Part shown: positions 25,699 to 45,800 of the stretch, piece after piece
Layout of the letters: each line of letters starts with the position of its first letter
Numbering within the stretch: position 1 is the stretch's first letter
The notes under the pieces: model-generated
The model's input: only the letters and a program-made list of their open reading frames with translations
What the model was told of the DNA's origin: nothing
The model's database searches: none
Position numbers and translations under genes: made by a program
Assembly: GCF_003286085.1 (NCBI RefSeq)
Contig: NW_020825288.1
Location: forward strand, 26,102,001 to 26,166,000
Direction: 5' to 3'
Origin: Drosophila persimilis
Lineage: Eukaryota > Arthropoda > Insecta > Diptera > Drosophilidae
DNA length: 64,000 nucleotides

Positions 25699-27061
25699 TC
25701 GCACTCACGTTCTTAGGCCTATGCTGTTTGCATAAATGAATGCAAACATATAATTCTGGCAGCAGCAAATAAATAAATACACCCACACAGCCGTCTGTGT
25801 GGCAGGCACTCATGAATACTTCAAGCCGGCAAGTGTTTGGCAATACTTTGAATATTTTACCAGCTAGCGGACTGTAGGGTGGAGGTGTAGGGAGTCCACT
25901 AGTGGGAGCTCATGATGTAACGAATTATGGCTGGCTCATTGGGATGAGCTCTAAGGCAAACATCGGCTGTCGTAAAGTATAAAACTACTACTTATGTGTC
26001 TATTGTATAAATATGTAAGCGACCGAATCAGAATGGAAGGCCCCGGCCCTGGCCCACGGCACGCGTATGTATGTGTGCTATGCATATATTCTATTTGCCC
26101 TTTATATATGTAAGAAGGATATGCAATCATTCGTACGAGTATATGTGAGTTAGTTTGGATAAGCTGGTAATATTTGCCCAGTGGATAATTGCGTCATGTG
26201 AAACCAGATCTCAAGAGGGTTTGCCAATTTAAAAACGATGCCTTGGTCCTGTAGCTTGTCTCTGGAGAGCCAGGACGCAGCTCTGACAATTTACTTTCAT
26301 CAAAAAAGTATGCTATACAATAATCATATGGGAATACCAATAGGGACTCCTTTTTAAATCCAGCGATCATGGATTTAATGTTAGCACAGTCGACAAAAAA
26401 ATGATTAAAAAGGCTCGGTTGTAAATGTACTTAGTTGAGAGTACCAAAACTGACTGTAGAACCCAAAAGGCACATACTATTCTGGTTGGATTCTGACTTT
26501 CGATGGATGGTATGATTCGCTTTTAATACGTGGTACGCTGTACGCTTTAGTATACGTGGATACCCACGTATGTAGCTCCAACATCATTCCGGCTTGTTCT
26601 GATTTTCACTGTAGGATTTCGTCCGTTGGAGTTCCTTTCGAATCTAAAGATTCTTGCATATCATAGACAACTAAGTTACGAACTGAAACAACAACTGGTG
26701 GTTGGTTTATTTGGAAAGCTTTTAATTGACTTGAGGCTATCTAAGACTAGAGACATGGAGCTCTAAACTCGAAGTTTTGGTTCGATATTTACATTCTCTT
26801 TGTAGGTAAGGTAGAGTAGGTGTCAAATAAGCTTGGATGTGGATGTCAGTCAAAGCTCTCGCTCTCTACATCAGATTGTTGGCCCAACATAGTGACGATA
26901 AATTACTGGATGAGATTGCTTACCTACCACTTACCACTCGCTGACAGCGGCGGCCTCATCCAGGGGCAGGGCCAGTTGAATCATGTTTGCAAGCCACTTG
27001 GCCACTTCACAGCACAAACCTAAGCGCGCGATAATCATCAAATGACAACAGAAACAGCTGA

Positions 27062-27091
27062 GGCATCGGCATCGGCATCGGTATCGGCATC
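27062..27091. repeat. GGCATC hexanucleotide repeat just upstream of a promoter
   Basis: Five near-identical GGCATC units (one reads GGTATC) end about 40 bases before the TATA box of the secreted-protein gene. It may be neutral or may affect promoter spacing. Confidence 0.8.
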
Positions 27092-27129
27092 TCCGACGAG
27101 ACCGACCCCGTCCGTCGTCGTGCGGTGCG

Positions 27130-27162
27130 GTATAAAAGAGAACGTCGTCTCGCGGGGCCAGT
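27130..27162 (+). promoter_or_regulatory. TATA/initiator core promoter of the secreted mucin-like gene
   Basis: GGTATAAAAG starts at 27129, with the TATAAAAG box at 27131. About 30 bases downstream is CCAGTCAC, a fair match to the fly initiator, placing the start of transcription near 27160. The ATG follows at 27184, leaving a 5' UTR of about 25 bases, which is typical of small fly genes expressed at high level in one tissue. Confidence 0.75.
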
Positions 27163-27183
27163 CACAACGTGGAAGAAGACGAC

Positions 27184-27851
27184 ATGCTTAGAACTATTTC
27201 AATTTTGGCTCTGCTTTTTTGCAGTGCAGCCACTATGGCGGATGCTAAGCCGATCTTCATCAAGGTGTTCGCGCCGAGCAGTGGTAATCCAGCCGTTAGT
27301 TCCAGGGACCCCACAAAGTAACGTTCTACTTTCTTCGCTCAGGTGCCTTCAGTTCCAGTGGTAGCTACGGAAGTACAAGTGCGGCGACGGCCTCGCCCAT
27401 CAACACACAGCTTATCTCCACTCTGATATCCACCAAAATTCAGCTGCTGAACAGCGTGCTGCAGGCCAAGTCGTCGGGTGGTGGCTTCGGGTTCGGTTTC
27501 AACAAATTCGTGTCCTTTGGAAGCAGCACTACAACGACGGAGAGGCCAGTCACCCACCACACCACAGAGGTAAACACAGACTTTACTCCGGAAGACAGCT
27601 CTACTCAAACTACCCAAACCGTCTACACGACAACAACAGAAGGTGATATCGAAACGCCAAAGCCTACAGTACATCCCGGGCGCCCAGCCTCGACCAGTAC
27701 GACAGAAGTGATCCCAGGGGAGAGCACCACCGCGCTGCCAGAGATCAGCTCCACGACGAGAGCGCCCTCTGGCTACTCCTATACGTCTCCGACGCCCAGC
27801 CCTGTCTCCAGCACAGTAGGCACCTATTACTTGCCCTCTTCTCTTGCCTAA
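27184..27851 (+). CDS. Secreted protein with Thr/Ser/Pro-rich (mucin-like) tail, two exons
   Basis: I do not recognise the family. Exon 1 (27184-27283) and exon 2 (27343-27851) flank a 59-bp intron (GTAATC...CTCAG); joining them keeps frame and gives 202 residues. Residues 1-21 form a clear signal peptide, with likely cleavage after A-D-A before KPIFIKVFAP. Residues 35-52 are Ser/Gly/Ala-rich. Residues 54-76 (start INTQLISTLIST, end LQAK) look like an amphipathic helix, the only likely folded part, followed by a GGGFGFGF stretch. From 95 to the end the chain is dominated by Thr, Ser and Pro with TTTT clusters, as in O-glycosylated mucin or glue-like proteins. A TATA box and initiator sit at the right distance upstream. 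Extracellular matrix, cuticle-associated, glue and peritrophic roles are all possible; none is shown by the sequence. Confidence 0.85.
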
Positions 27852-29687
27852 ATCTGAATATATGTACCTCAGCATCCGCGCTTAAATGTTAAAGCTTAGT
27901 CTTAATTGTGTTCCGTCCAGAGTAAACTTTATGCCTCCATTGAGTTAATTCTGTGAATATTTTTGTGAGTAAGAGGAATTTTGTGGCACTTCTGCCGTCA
28001 GCCTTAGCTTTATTCGTCGCGGAAGTGTTTCCAAACTAGTCGCACATTGACGATAATGACAATGGGTTGCTCTGTGCGTCCGCAGTCTGCCGAGTGGTTT
28101 TCCGTCTTGCTGGTTAAAAATTAGCATAAAAACCGGTATCTGTAAGAAGAAGATGGACCCACAAAATAAATATCAACTATACCCAGCAGCGCTTATACAG
28201 ATTAGTAGACAGATTCTAACGCGTGCACCAATTCTCTGGAGGTTACTGTTGCTACAAATAAAACAGTGTTTCAAGGCCATCAACCGGCAGAACCACTTCG
28301 ATTCAAAACTGCAAACACGAAAGTTCTTCTTATGTGTTCTTCTTCTGTGTTAGACATGCTCAGACATAAATCAAGAATAACTTGGATTACCCAAGACTTA
28401 GATCTCAAGATCTGCATTCTGACTAGACGAAACAAAACGGTATGTCGTGCAGAGCTACTAGTGAATATCCGATCTACTGCGCTAGTCGGAGTACAAATTA
28501 AGCAACTCATGATCAACTCGATTGCGGTTGTTCGCGTTCTCGCTTTGGGTTTTGTTTTTCCATGGAATGTTTTCGATATTGATATTGAGATTTTTCAGTT
28601 AACATCGAATACCTAACGAGTTTATATATCCATTATAGGGCCGATGAACATTATAAGCAGTATTACAGAGAGTGTTCAGTATTTAGTCTGTGTTTAAATG
28701 ATTAAAAAGATCTCTTAGCGTTAGTTGCCAAAATTAGATTTACAACTAGATTTCGTCTCATATATCACTGGCACGAATGTTGTGCTCTGGGATCTGATGA
28801 CACAGCCATAAATATACAAGTTAACCTAAGCCCTAAGCCATCGAATGTTGGCCCTTGCCAAATCAGCTCTGGAAATTATGAAGCCATTAGGCGAGGGCTT
28901 CTAGACCGACTGCCAGTTGCCACGTGTCTTGTGGCAATCGAGTTGAATGTCGAGTTTGGTGGCGCTGCAAGTAAACTAACAGAAATATGTACACATGTCC
29001 TTCAACAAAGCGACCTTGGGGAGCACGTGGTTAGCGATGAGGGTTGGGGGCGGGGCTTCGTTTCTTTTGCTGGAGCGATCGGTCGGCGTCTGGTTGACGC
29101 ACTACGTCTCTGCCGTCTTGCCCATTAGGGCGAATTGTTTTAAGGACTTCACTTAAATGTGTTTCGATGTGAGTGCTTTATGCTCACCCAATTTACGATG
29201 GCCGTAAACCAAGTACAAATTCTGAAAAGCTTCTCGCCATTCGTAAATATTTTATGGCTCAAAACTGCTCCATGCACGGGTAGTGGTAGTGCGGAATGAA
29301 AGGACACACCTCCAGTGTGTGTTGCATTAACGCTGGAATTATCTATTACAGTCTTGTAAAAACCCGAGCCTGACATTCCTTATGGACAATCTGATTTATG
29401 CTAAAATCCACTTTGTCGTAATAAATCTATTTAATGTTCCAAGCCTTCAGAGATTCAGCGAAAGTGTGTTTCCGCTCAGGAGTTATAGAGAAACGGATAA
29501 CTCTTTACGCCTATAGGATGCAGGTCCTTGATTTTGATTCGCAGAATTAAGGATTGTACGTATGTAGGATTATTTAAACAATCAAAAAGCTAAATATATC
29601 ATTTAAGGAGTGGTGTTTTTTTTAACGCAATTTCAAAGACTCAATGTCAATGGGCTAGAGTTATTTAATAATATAATTTTATTTAAA
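27852..29687. other. Intergenic sequence after the mucin-like gene
   Basis: The 3' UTR of the upstream gene begins here. An AATATA variant poly(A) signal lies close to the stop near 27858, and a canonical AATAAA near 28163. Beyond this I see only AT-rich sequence and short frames without motifs. Confidence 0.5.
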
Positions 29688-30186
29688 GCGAGCGGGAATG
29701 TTGTAAGTCGCAGCTAGGGCCGCGACTTTACATACAATTGTATCGAGTATAAAGCCGATACTCAGCCAGTACAGACCCCTCCGCCGAAGACCGCACACTG
29801 AAGGAAGAGAAAAGGAGATGAGTAGCGTGTTGGAGCCGTTGTCTAAAATTATAATCCGATCTGATCCAGATTTGGCTATTTGCTAGATATGGTCATTCTC
29901 TATGATTCTGCGTTGGTTTTCTCATATCTTCGTATTTTTTCTCGTATTTTCTATCTTTGTGTCCTTTGATATACTTATAACAGTGTGATATCACAAGAGG
30001 CTGTATACAACATTTTGCTGCTCTACGAAAGACGTATAAACGGACGGACAGACATAGCTATATCGACTCGGCTATTGCTGCTGATCAAAATATATGTATA
30101 TGCTTTATGGGGCCTGTGTGTTAAACACATCCACTTCCGCCACAAATCGAATACACCCATATTTTTCGAGTACCGGGTATAAAAAG
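29688..30186 (-). repeat. Dispersed repeat copy, minus orientation
   Basis: Read on the minus strand this matches the 45221 copy. It has a TATACCCGGTACT-like start (30186 downward), the core with GATCAGCAGCAATAGCCGAG, a TCTATGATTCTGCG-like block at 29904 and a closing CGAGTATAAAG / GGAATGTTGTAAG end. It is about 500 bp and has no coding capacity. Confidence 0.8.
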
Positions 30187-30878
30187 GTGAAAATATGAAG
30201 TTTTGAAGGACGCGATGCTGATAGATTCATATTTCATAAGACAAAGGGGTGTAGGGGTTTTTATAGCCATCGTTATAGAATCCAATCCAATTTATCGAGC
30301 AAATACATATATTAAAAAGATTTTTTATAGAAATTCCTCAATGTCAAAAACCTTGTTTTTTGCGGCATGCGGGTAATGGAATTCATGGCTAGTATTGTGG
30401 CATCATGTGTCGAAAGTTATTTGTCACCCACCCCCCGCCGTGCGCCCACCCCTCGCTGTTGAGCCTCGGGCCGCGGTAACGACAAGCATCAGAAGTACAT
30501 GTACATACTGGCACAGAGGCAGCGGCCCGGCCCGGGCCCGGCGGACCCCTCCCGTCTGCAAGGATGGTGGTATGTCAAATTCGGAGGAGATATGCAGCAG
30601 CACGTGCCCACATAAATATGTTTGCATGCCGCTGCTTCCGACAGTCCTGGCTGTACGGAGACGAGTAGGTGTGCTGTGTACCCACACCCACACCCACGTA
30701 CGTACATGTGCGTGTAGCAAGAGTGTGAGCAAACACAGGGGAGCAACAGCACGTTGGGCCTTCTCCTCCCCACTTGTTGAAAGTGGCTACCTACGCACAT
30801 GGCGTCGCGGCACGGTTCATTAGTTCGACAAAATATTAGCGCCAACGGGGCAACGTCGCGTGTGAGCGACATTATTCT

Positions 30879-31056
30879 TATAAAAGTTTGTGTGGCATCG
30901 CGGGGCGTACTCGCCGTTCGCAGTGTAGCAGTATGCAGCCATGGAACTGTTTCGAGCTGCGGCAGCCACAGCTGGCACGTGGACGCGGTTGTCGTGTCTG
31001 ACTGCGAGTGTCTACTTCTGTCTGCATCCGCCAGCAAACCGCCGAATACTTTAGAA
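30879..31056 (+). promoter_or_regulatory. Possible core promoter followed by a 37-codon frame
   Basis: A consensus TATAAAAG box lies in flanks of higher GC. An ATG at 30943 in the context CAGCCATGG opens a frame starting MELFRAAAAT and ending at a TAG near 31054. The product is short with a weakly hydrophobic middle. I see no good splice donor to extend it. Confidence 0.2.
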
Positions 31057-33212
31057 TGTATTTTCGTATAGTTTTGTGCTCTTCTCCTCGTTTTTGGCCC
31101 CTTTGTTTATGCTACTCGGCACCGCTGTTTCGAATTGCGTTCGTTTCACGGCTCTGAGCGCGCAGTGGTTTCAAAATTTGCGTTGGAATTGCAAATAACC
31201 TGCTTGTGCGTTTTAGCCCACAACTCCAGCTCCCAGCCCCGTTACCAGATACGCGGTTGCCGCTGCATGGGAGCCTGAGAGCAGAACTGACGGAAACGAC
31301 CGACTGACTTGAAGCGGAAAACCCCAGCCCAGTGCCAGCTGCGAGCAGACAGATGCTCCAAAGTACGAGTACATATAATGCTACTTGTATGGGTAAATAT
31401 ATGTACATATATGTGAAAGTGGAGAAGGCTGTACCTGCATATGTGCCCCACGCGCCATGCCACGTTCTCTTGGGCTCATATACGGAAAATTAAGAGATCT
31501 GAAAATAATTTCTTGGCCGGGGAACGCAATTATTCAACTTTGGCTATTCTAGCTCTGGGGGAGTGTCAATCATGGGAGTGGGATCCTGCAGCGAAGACAA
31601 GAGGACTCCCCCGTGCATGCAGGAGTGGCAGGAGTAATTTTCGCCGCCAGGAAGTTTTCCAATCTCACTGCCTGGACGCCATTTTGTGGGTCTCGTCGTT
31701 GGCTTTCTTTCTCATGAATAAAATCATAAAACATAACAATTATCGTTTGAATTGTTTTGATTTGATTTTATGGCGCAACTTTCTATTCTCAGGTGGCACG
31801 AATAAACTTAAAAAGCCTCATGCCAAACAAGTTCATTCATGGCTCTACAAGTTTCAACAGGCCCAAACACAGTCAAGCACTGTGTCCTAGCTAGGTTAGA
31901 CCTGATCCCTCGAAGACTTCCACTTCCTCTGGTTTCCAACGAAGCCAAGGACACTGAGAAAGGCGCCCACACGTTGTCAGAACCATTCCGATTCCCATTG
32001 TCATTCCCATCCCCATTCCCGTTCCGGACCCGGCAGGACGAAACTTATTTTGGAAAGAACTTTGCCAACTTTTTGTTGCATATTTAAAACGGGTTTACGC
32101 GCAGCACTCATAGTCGGACGAATGAAATGAGATAACTTTGCAAATATATTCAATTATCTTTCCTCCAGAGATAATTTCAGAGTGCTGTCCGAACTTTCCG
32201 TTTGTTCCCCACATCCCCGTTGGTGGCTGGGGTCTCTGGGACTCTCGAAAGCATTTGTCACAGTCCCCGAGGAACATTCACCTGCTATGGAAATGGAAAC
32301 CCAACGATAGTAGTGCGTATCCCACCGCCCCCCGCCCGTTGCTGTCCAAAGTGTGGACACTTTTGGCACGACGTCCAGATCCAGGCCATCAGGCACGCAT
32401 GTGAGATACGAGTATTCCCTGCGCAGAGCGCCCACGAACGTGTCGAGTATAATTTGCGCAAATTGACTCTCCACTGTTGTAATCATCGAGAAACCTCAAT
32501 CGATACCGAAACCGGCTCTGAGCTTGAGCTGGATATGGAGCTGGAGATGGAGCTGGCGGTGGAGCTGGAGCACCCGACTCGACTGTTGACGTTAACTCGG
32601 GTAGTAAATTGACACTCTGGCATCTGGCGTTGACGTCTCGAAAATGCCGGGATACAAATCCCCCAGAGCCCATGAAGTATTAGCCAAGGCGTAAGGACTC
32701 GCTCCATTTGATACCAATCAAGGGCATCAAACGGATAGACTGGCTCTGGCTATGGCTCTGACTCCTGCGCCTTCTCCCCATTCAATCCAACCGCACACAC
32801 AAGTCTCAATCAATTGAGGGACTCCCGCCATACGAGTATGTAGCAGAAAGTCGACAAGCGATCCGTGATTTATGGATACACGCACTATTATAAAAACGGT
32901 CATATCACAAACTAAATGGGTTTTTGGCCAGTGAGACGAGGTTTCCAACACAACAGCGAAGAGTTATCTATAGCGAGCAATACAACATTTTAAGAATATA
33001 CAATTACGAAAATTGTGAAAACCCCTCAATTTGGAATATGCTGGGGGCACGGAAGCTTTAAACGAAAAATATGAGCACACATTGAAAAGTGAGGAGGCAA
33101 TGCCAATGGCAATGGCAACGGCAACGGCAATTGCCGCATAATCCGGATATGCAGTGCAGCTCCTAATGAGGCAATTGAAGAAATAAGTAGAACGTGCTGC
33201 CGACTATCGAGA

Positions 33213-33240
33213 CTACGACGACGGCGACGGCGACGGCGAC
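33213..33240. repeat. CGACGG / GAC triplet repeat
   Basis: A run of GAC and GGC triplets followed by AAC triplets to 33249; non-coding. Confidence 0.8.
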
Positions 33241-33555
33241 AACAACAACGTCAACGACATGGAGGGGGACTCTTCAGGCAGGGCAAGGCAATAGCCACGA
33301 CTAGGACGAGATAAAAGTTTCTTATGTTATTACCTGAACGTGTTTTGATAGCAGTTCTAAAAGTTCTCGCTCTCTCTCGTCGGAAAATGCATAAATATGT
33401 TTCCGTTTCATTTTCACACCGGCGGACAAGCGGAAGCGGGCTTTGAGCTGCCCGAATGCAATGGCTGGGCTTGGGTCGCAACAATTTACCGGAATGTACT
33501 ATAGCCACGAGTTTCTTCAAACTTTTTCTGTCCGCCATTGCTGGGCGCCATCCCT

Positions 33556-42369
<8,814 letters not shown>

Positions 42370-45220
42370 GTATTTTACATAAGAGGAACAAACGAATTTT
42401 GACCGCAATTTGGGTTTTCAAGCGGGTTTTTGTGTTGCCCAACACCATCTCGGCTCTGACAATGTATGTGTATTTGTTGATTTGATAGTCCTACAAGTAT
42501 TTACGATAATTCAATTAGAGTTTGCAGCGCTGGCACCGGCCACAACAACAACGAAACTGGCAATGTCACAGTACTCAGAATTCCGATTGGAATGCGCTCC
42601 GCGTCGCATCGCGTCAACCACTCTGGGCAGGGAGGTACAAGCAGGTGTCGTCTTGCAACACGAATTTTTAATAGACGCCCGCACTTTCTTTGCTCTGTTC
42701 CCTTCACCTGTCGTCCAACTCCACTAATCCCCCTGCTGTTTGGGGGCAGGGACCACATCACTTGTGTTGAACTCACATGAACAGCTTTGAGTTGGCTCTC
42801 GAGTCGAGTTGCCTGTCTTTGACTGGGCGGCGTAACTGGTTGTGGCTGTGGCTGTGGCAATGGCTCGGTTCGGATCGGATCGGTCGGGGTACGCTCACAC
42901 AACTAGCCAACTTTGCTATCGAATTAACACTGAGCTCACTTCGGAAAGCAACGCGCTCTAAATGTGCCTCTTTTATAGGCCGCAGACAACAGACTGGCAT
43001 CGGAGCTGACACTGCCACAGCCGATGGCCCGATCCACCACGATCGTTAATGTCAAAGAGTCCGAGACCGAGACCGAGACCGAGCACACACTCTCTCACGA
43101 ACTCACTCGGCGGTTACTGATTCTTATTTTGTGGCCGTTGCCGATGCCGTTGGAACGGGCAGAGAGCGCGACGTTGCTCTTCGGAAAAGTTTGTAATCCG
43201 AAAACTCTCCCACTATTCGGACTATGGAGACATAACTATTCTACTGAGCTAGATATGTGGGTGGACTGAATCAAAACAAACTTCCAGCCAGATCAGATTA
43301 TGTTTATCGCGCATACGCCACGTTGCGATGATAAGTATGTACCTGTGTACTCTAAACAACATTGCATCAGACGAAAAGATGTTGTTTTAGGAAGATATTA
43401 TATTATCTCATTGATTTCCCTGCTCTCATCTGCATGCATAACAACTGCTAACGGTAAGCGGGGAGATAGGGAAAACTCTAAATGTGTTTTGTGGAGAGTT
43501 TTGAATCTCACTTGGTAGTCGATGCTTGCCCCCCTTTTCGCGAAGTAAATGATGCCGAATTTCGGGTGGGCATGCGGTAAACTTGTTTTGGCACTCTCCA
43601 ATTGAACGAAGTCAACTTTGGCATTTTGAAGGCATCCGTCTCGGGGCTGTGTCGAGTAGGCGCTGTCGAGGCACACAATTTTAATTAATAAATTCCGTGT
43701 AATCAGGGTGAAATCAATGTGCATTGTATCTAAAAGCATGTTCAAATGTTTAAAAACAACAACAACATTGGCAAATATGACAATAGCCATAAGGGCCATC
43801 CCGTCAGTAACATTGTAATATAATTAAAGTTAAAAACCAATGTCGCATTATTTATTAACTTCATATTGTTTTAATAACGACATTATTTGTATGCTTTTCA
43901 GATGATTAATCTGAACAATTAGCAATTAATTGATTTTCAATTGTTGCAGAAAACTTGGTAGGGTCACAACCTATGCCTAACCAACGGGGATGCATATGTA
44001 TTGAATATTCCCTGTGAGAGCCCCGCGCACACAATGCCTTTTCAGCCAGAGTGCAGGAAAGCGGCGGTTTAACCGATTGCTTGGTTAACCACACAAAGAG
44101 GCCGAATCGACACTGATAAAGAAATGAGTAAAAATAAATGCGACCAACTACTCATACTAGTGCGAACAAAAGCGAGACTCCAGTTCGTCCCGTCCCGTAC
44201 CGTCCCGGACGAAATGTTGCCAAATGAAACCGGTTCGAAATGGGAAAATTATGCGCTGCCGTCGATGTGGACCCGCACCATGCATAGCCACCGGTTTTGG
44301 AGCGTCAATGGTCTCAACGGGACAGTATAAATATTTATGATTTCTTTTCTAACGCTACCGCCAAGCCCAACCAGCCGATCGGATCGGATCAGTCCGCGCC
44401 GCGAACAAGTTATTTTCGCTGATAGCACTATGTTGTTGACTTGACTTGATCTCCCAGATGGCAGCTTCGTGCGTAATTCGCTGACCTTGACTTCCATTCG
44501 AGAGGAAAAGTGATACCTCCGGTAGGGCCATTCTGGCTGAAAACCAGTCCGCCAGACCAGAGAAGGTATGGGAGGTAGCAGCGGCAAGCGGCAACCGGCG
44601 TAGATGCTCAAACCTTTCTCGAGAGCTTTGGGCTGTAACTGACACAATAAAAAACAAATTTCTTGGTTTTACTCGAACTGCTATTGAATCTAATTCTGTT
44701 CAAACATAAATATTTTAACAATTGTGGAACACGTCAGCGATGTTTGTCAACTAAAAAATATCCAGCTTTTTCTACACTTGTCACAATATGTACTTGGAAA
44801 TTCCGAATGCCTAATGACCAAAATAAAGGGTTAGACGCAGTCCAACAGCCTTACAGGCACAGTCGTACGCTGTAAGTTCCTACATGCCTGATTTGTTGCT
44901 GGTAATGAAAAAAGCATGTTTTAAGGGGCTCATGAGTGGTGTTGGTGGTGCTGTTGGTTGTATTGGTAACCAGAAGTCTAGACTCGACCCCGTCTGGATG
45001 GCCTTGCAGCTGGATCGGCCTCTTACCTTTTACTTGCACCCAGCTTCGTCCGCGGAAGGGGGCTGCTGTCTGCTTGGATCGGGGTTCGGTTGTCGGTTGA
45101 GAAGTTTCCACTTGTACAATGCTGAATTAATTAAGCACGGAACTGCCTAGACTTTGGCAACAACTGCAATTCTTGGCGATTTCCAGTTGGCTAATCAAGG
45201 TACACATAATATTTTTTGGC
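42370..45220. other. Non-coding stretch with a candidate Gfat upstream promoter
   Basis: The minus strand carries a TATA box at 42971-42977. GAGACC hexamers lie at 43061-43083. A plus-strand frame at 43300-43452 ends in a hydrophobic stretch directly before a G|GTAAGC donor-like site, but nothing supports it further. An acceptor-like TGCTTTTCAG at 43892-43901 is followed by stops in the useful phases. Confidence 0.45.
42940..42977 (-). promoter_or_regulatory. Candidate minus-strand TATA promoter upstream of Gfat
   Basis: On the minus strand CCTATAAAAG lies with its TATA at 42977-42971, so transcription would start near 42947, about 2.7 kb above the Gfat start-codon exon. This is in the right direction and range for a non-coding first exon. 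No good initiator sits at the expected spot; a CTCAGTG lies about 15 bases further on. Confidence 0.3.
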
Positions 45221-45800
45221 TTTTTATACCCGATACTCAAAATGAGTATTGGGGTATATTAGATTGGATGTGTGTAACGTCCAGAAGGCAGCGTTTCCGA
45301 CCCCATAAAGTAAATATATTCTTGATCAGCATCAATAGCCGAGTCGATTGAGCCCTGTCTGTCTATCAATCTGTCAGTCCCTATTAGCGCCTAGTGCTCA
45401 AAGACTATAAGAGCTAGAGCAACGATGTTTTGGACCCAGACTTCTGTGATATGTCACTGTTACAGGAATGTTTCAAAACATCGCACCGCCCACTTCCGCC
45501 CCCACAAAGGACGAAAATTTGTGGCATCCATGAATATACTAGAAAACTAAAAACGCACAATCATAGAGAATGACCGTATCTATGAGATTGCTGTATCTGG
45601 ATCAGATCGGATAATTTGTTTAGCCAAAAGGAACAAATTAGTTTGCAGTGGCTACGCAGCGCCCGACGACATGTTCAGACACGTTTTATGTCTCTCCCGC
45701 ACGCACACATTGTCGCTTAATGTAGCCATACTGACTATGTAGCGGGTATAAATGTAGAGTAGCGGTCGCAGCAGCAGCTCACAACGTTCCCACTCGTTAT
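45221..45800 (+). repeat. Dispersed repeat copy, plus orientation, longest simple copy
   Basis: It opens TTTTTATACCCGATACTC and includes a GGGGTATATTAGATT block. The core has CTTGATCAGCATCAATAGCC and a GTCTGTC tract, with downstream blocks containing ACTTCCGCCCCCAC and GCAGCGCCCGAC. It closes with AGCGGGTATAAATGTAGAG and CAACGTTCCCACTCGTT. Near-terminal TATACCCGAT and CGGGTATA form an imperfect inverted repeat. No coding capacity; likely a non-autonomous element. Confidence 0.85.

Larger units (their letters stand above)
19326..27059. other. Long intergenic stretch upstream of the secreted mucin-like gene
   Basis: I see no supported gene. Open frames such as those around 19911-20273 and 21522-22073 lack family motifs, and the second lies over degenerate CTGACTGTCTG-type repeats (21670-21740). 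Notable contents are CTCCGGCA units at 19798-19825, a TAATTA-rich cluster at 22181-22203, GGGACTGGG-type repeats at 21962-22010, and a C-run joined to a CA dinucleotide tract at 25674-25698. Confidence 0.55.
30187..33555. other. Non-coding stretch with one TATA-led short frame and simple repeats
   Basis: No supported gene. A TATAAAAG at 30879 is followed after about 60 bases by an ATG in a good context (30943) opening 37 codons. Repeats include CCCACA units at 30683-30697, GAGCTGGA-type units at 32525-32572, CAATGGCAACGG units at 33098-33130 and CGACGG units at 33213-33240. Open frames at 30395-31071 and 32154-32673 overlap on both strands and look like chance. Confidence 0.5.

Noticed and set aside
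27339-27875. 178-codon open frame on the minus strand across the mucin-like gene
   Set aside because: It is the antisense shadow of a Thr/Ser-rich coding exon, which rarely yields stops on the other strand; the plus strand has the promoter, signal peptide and intron.
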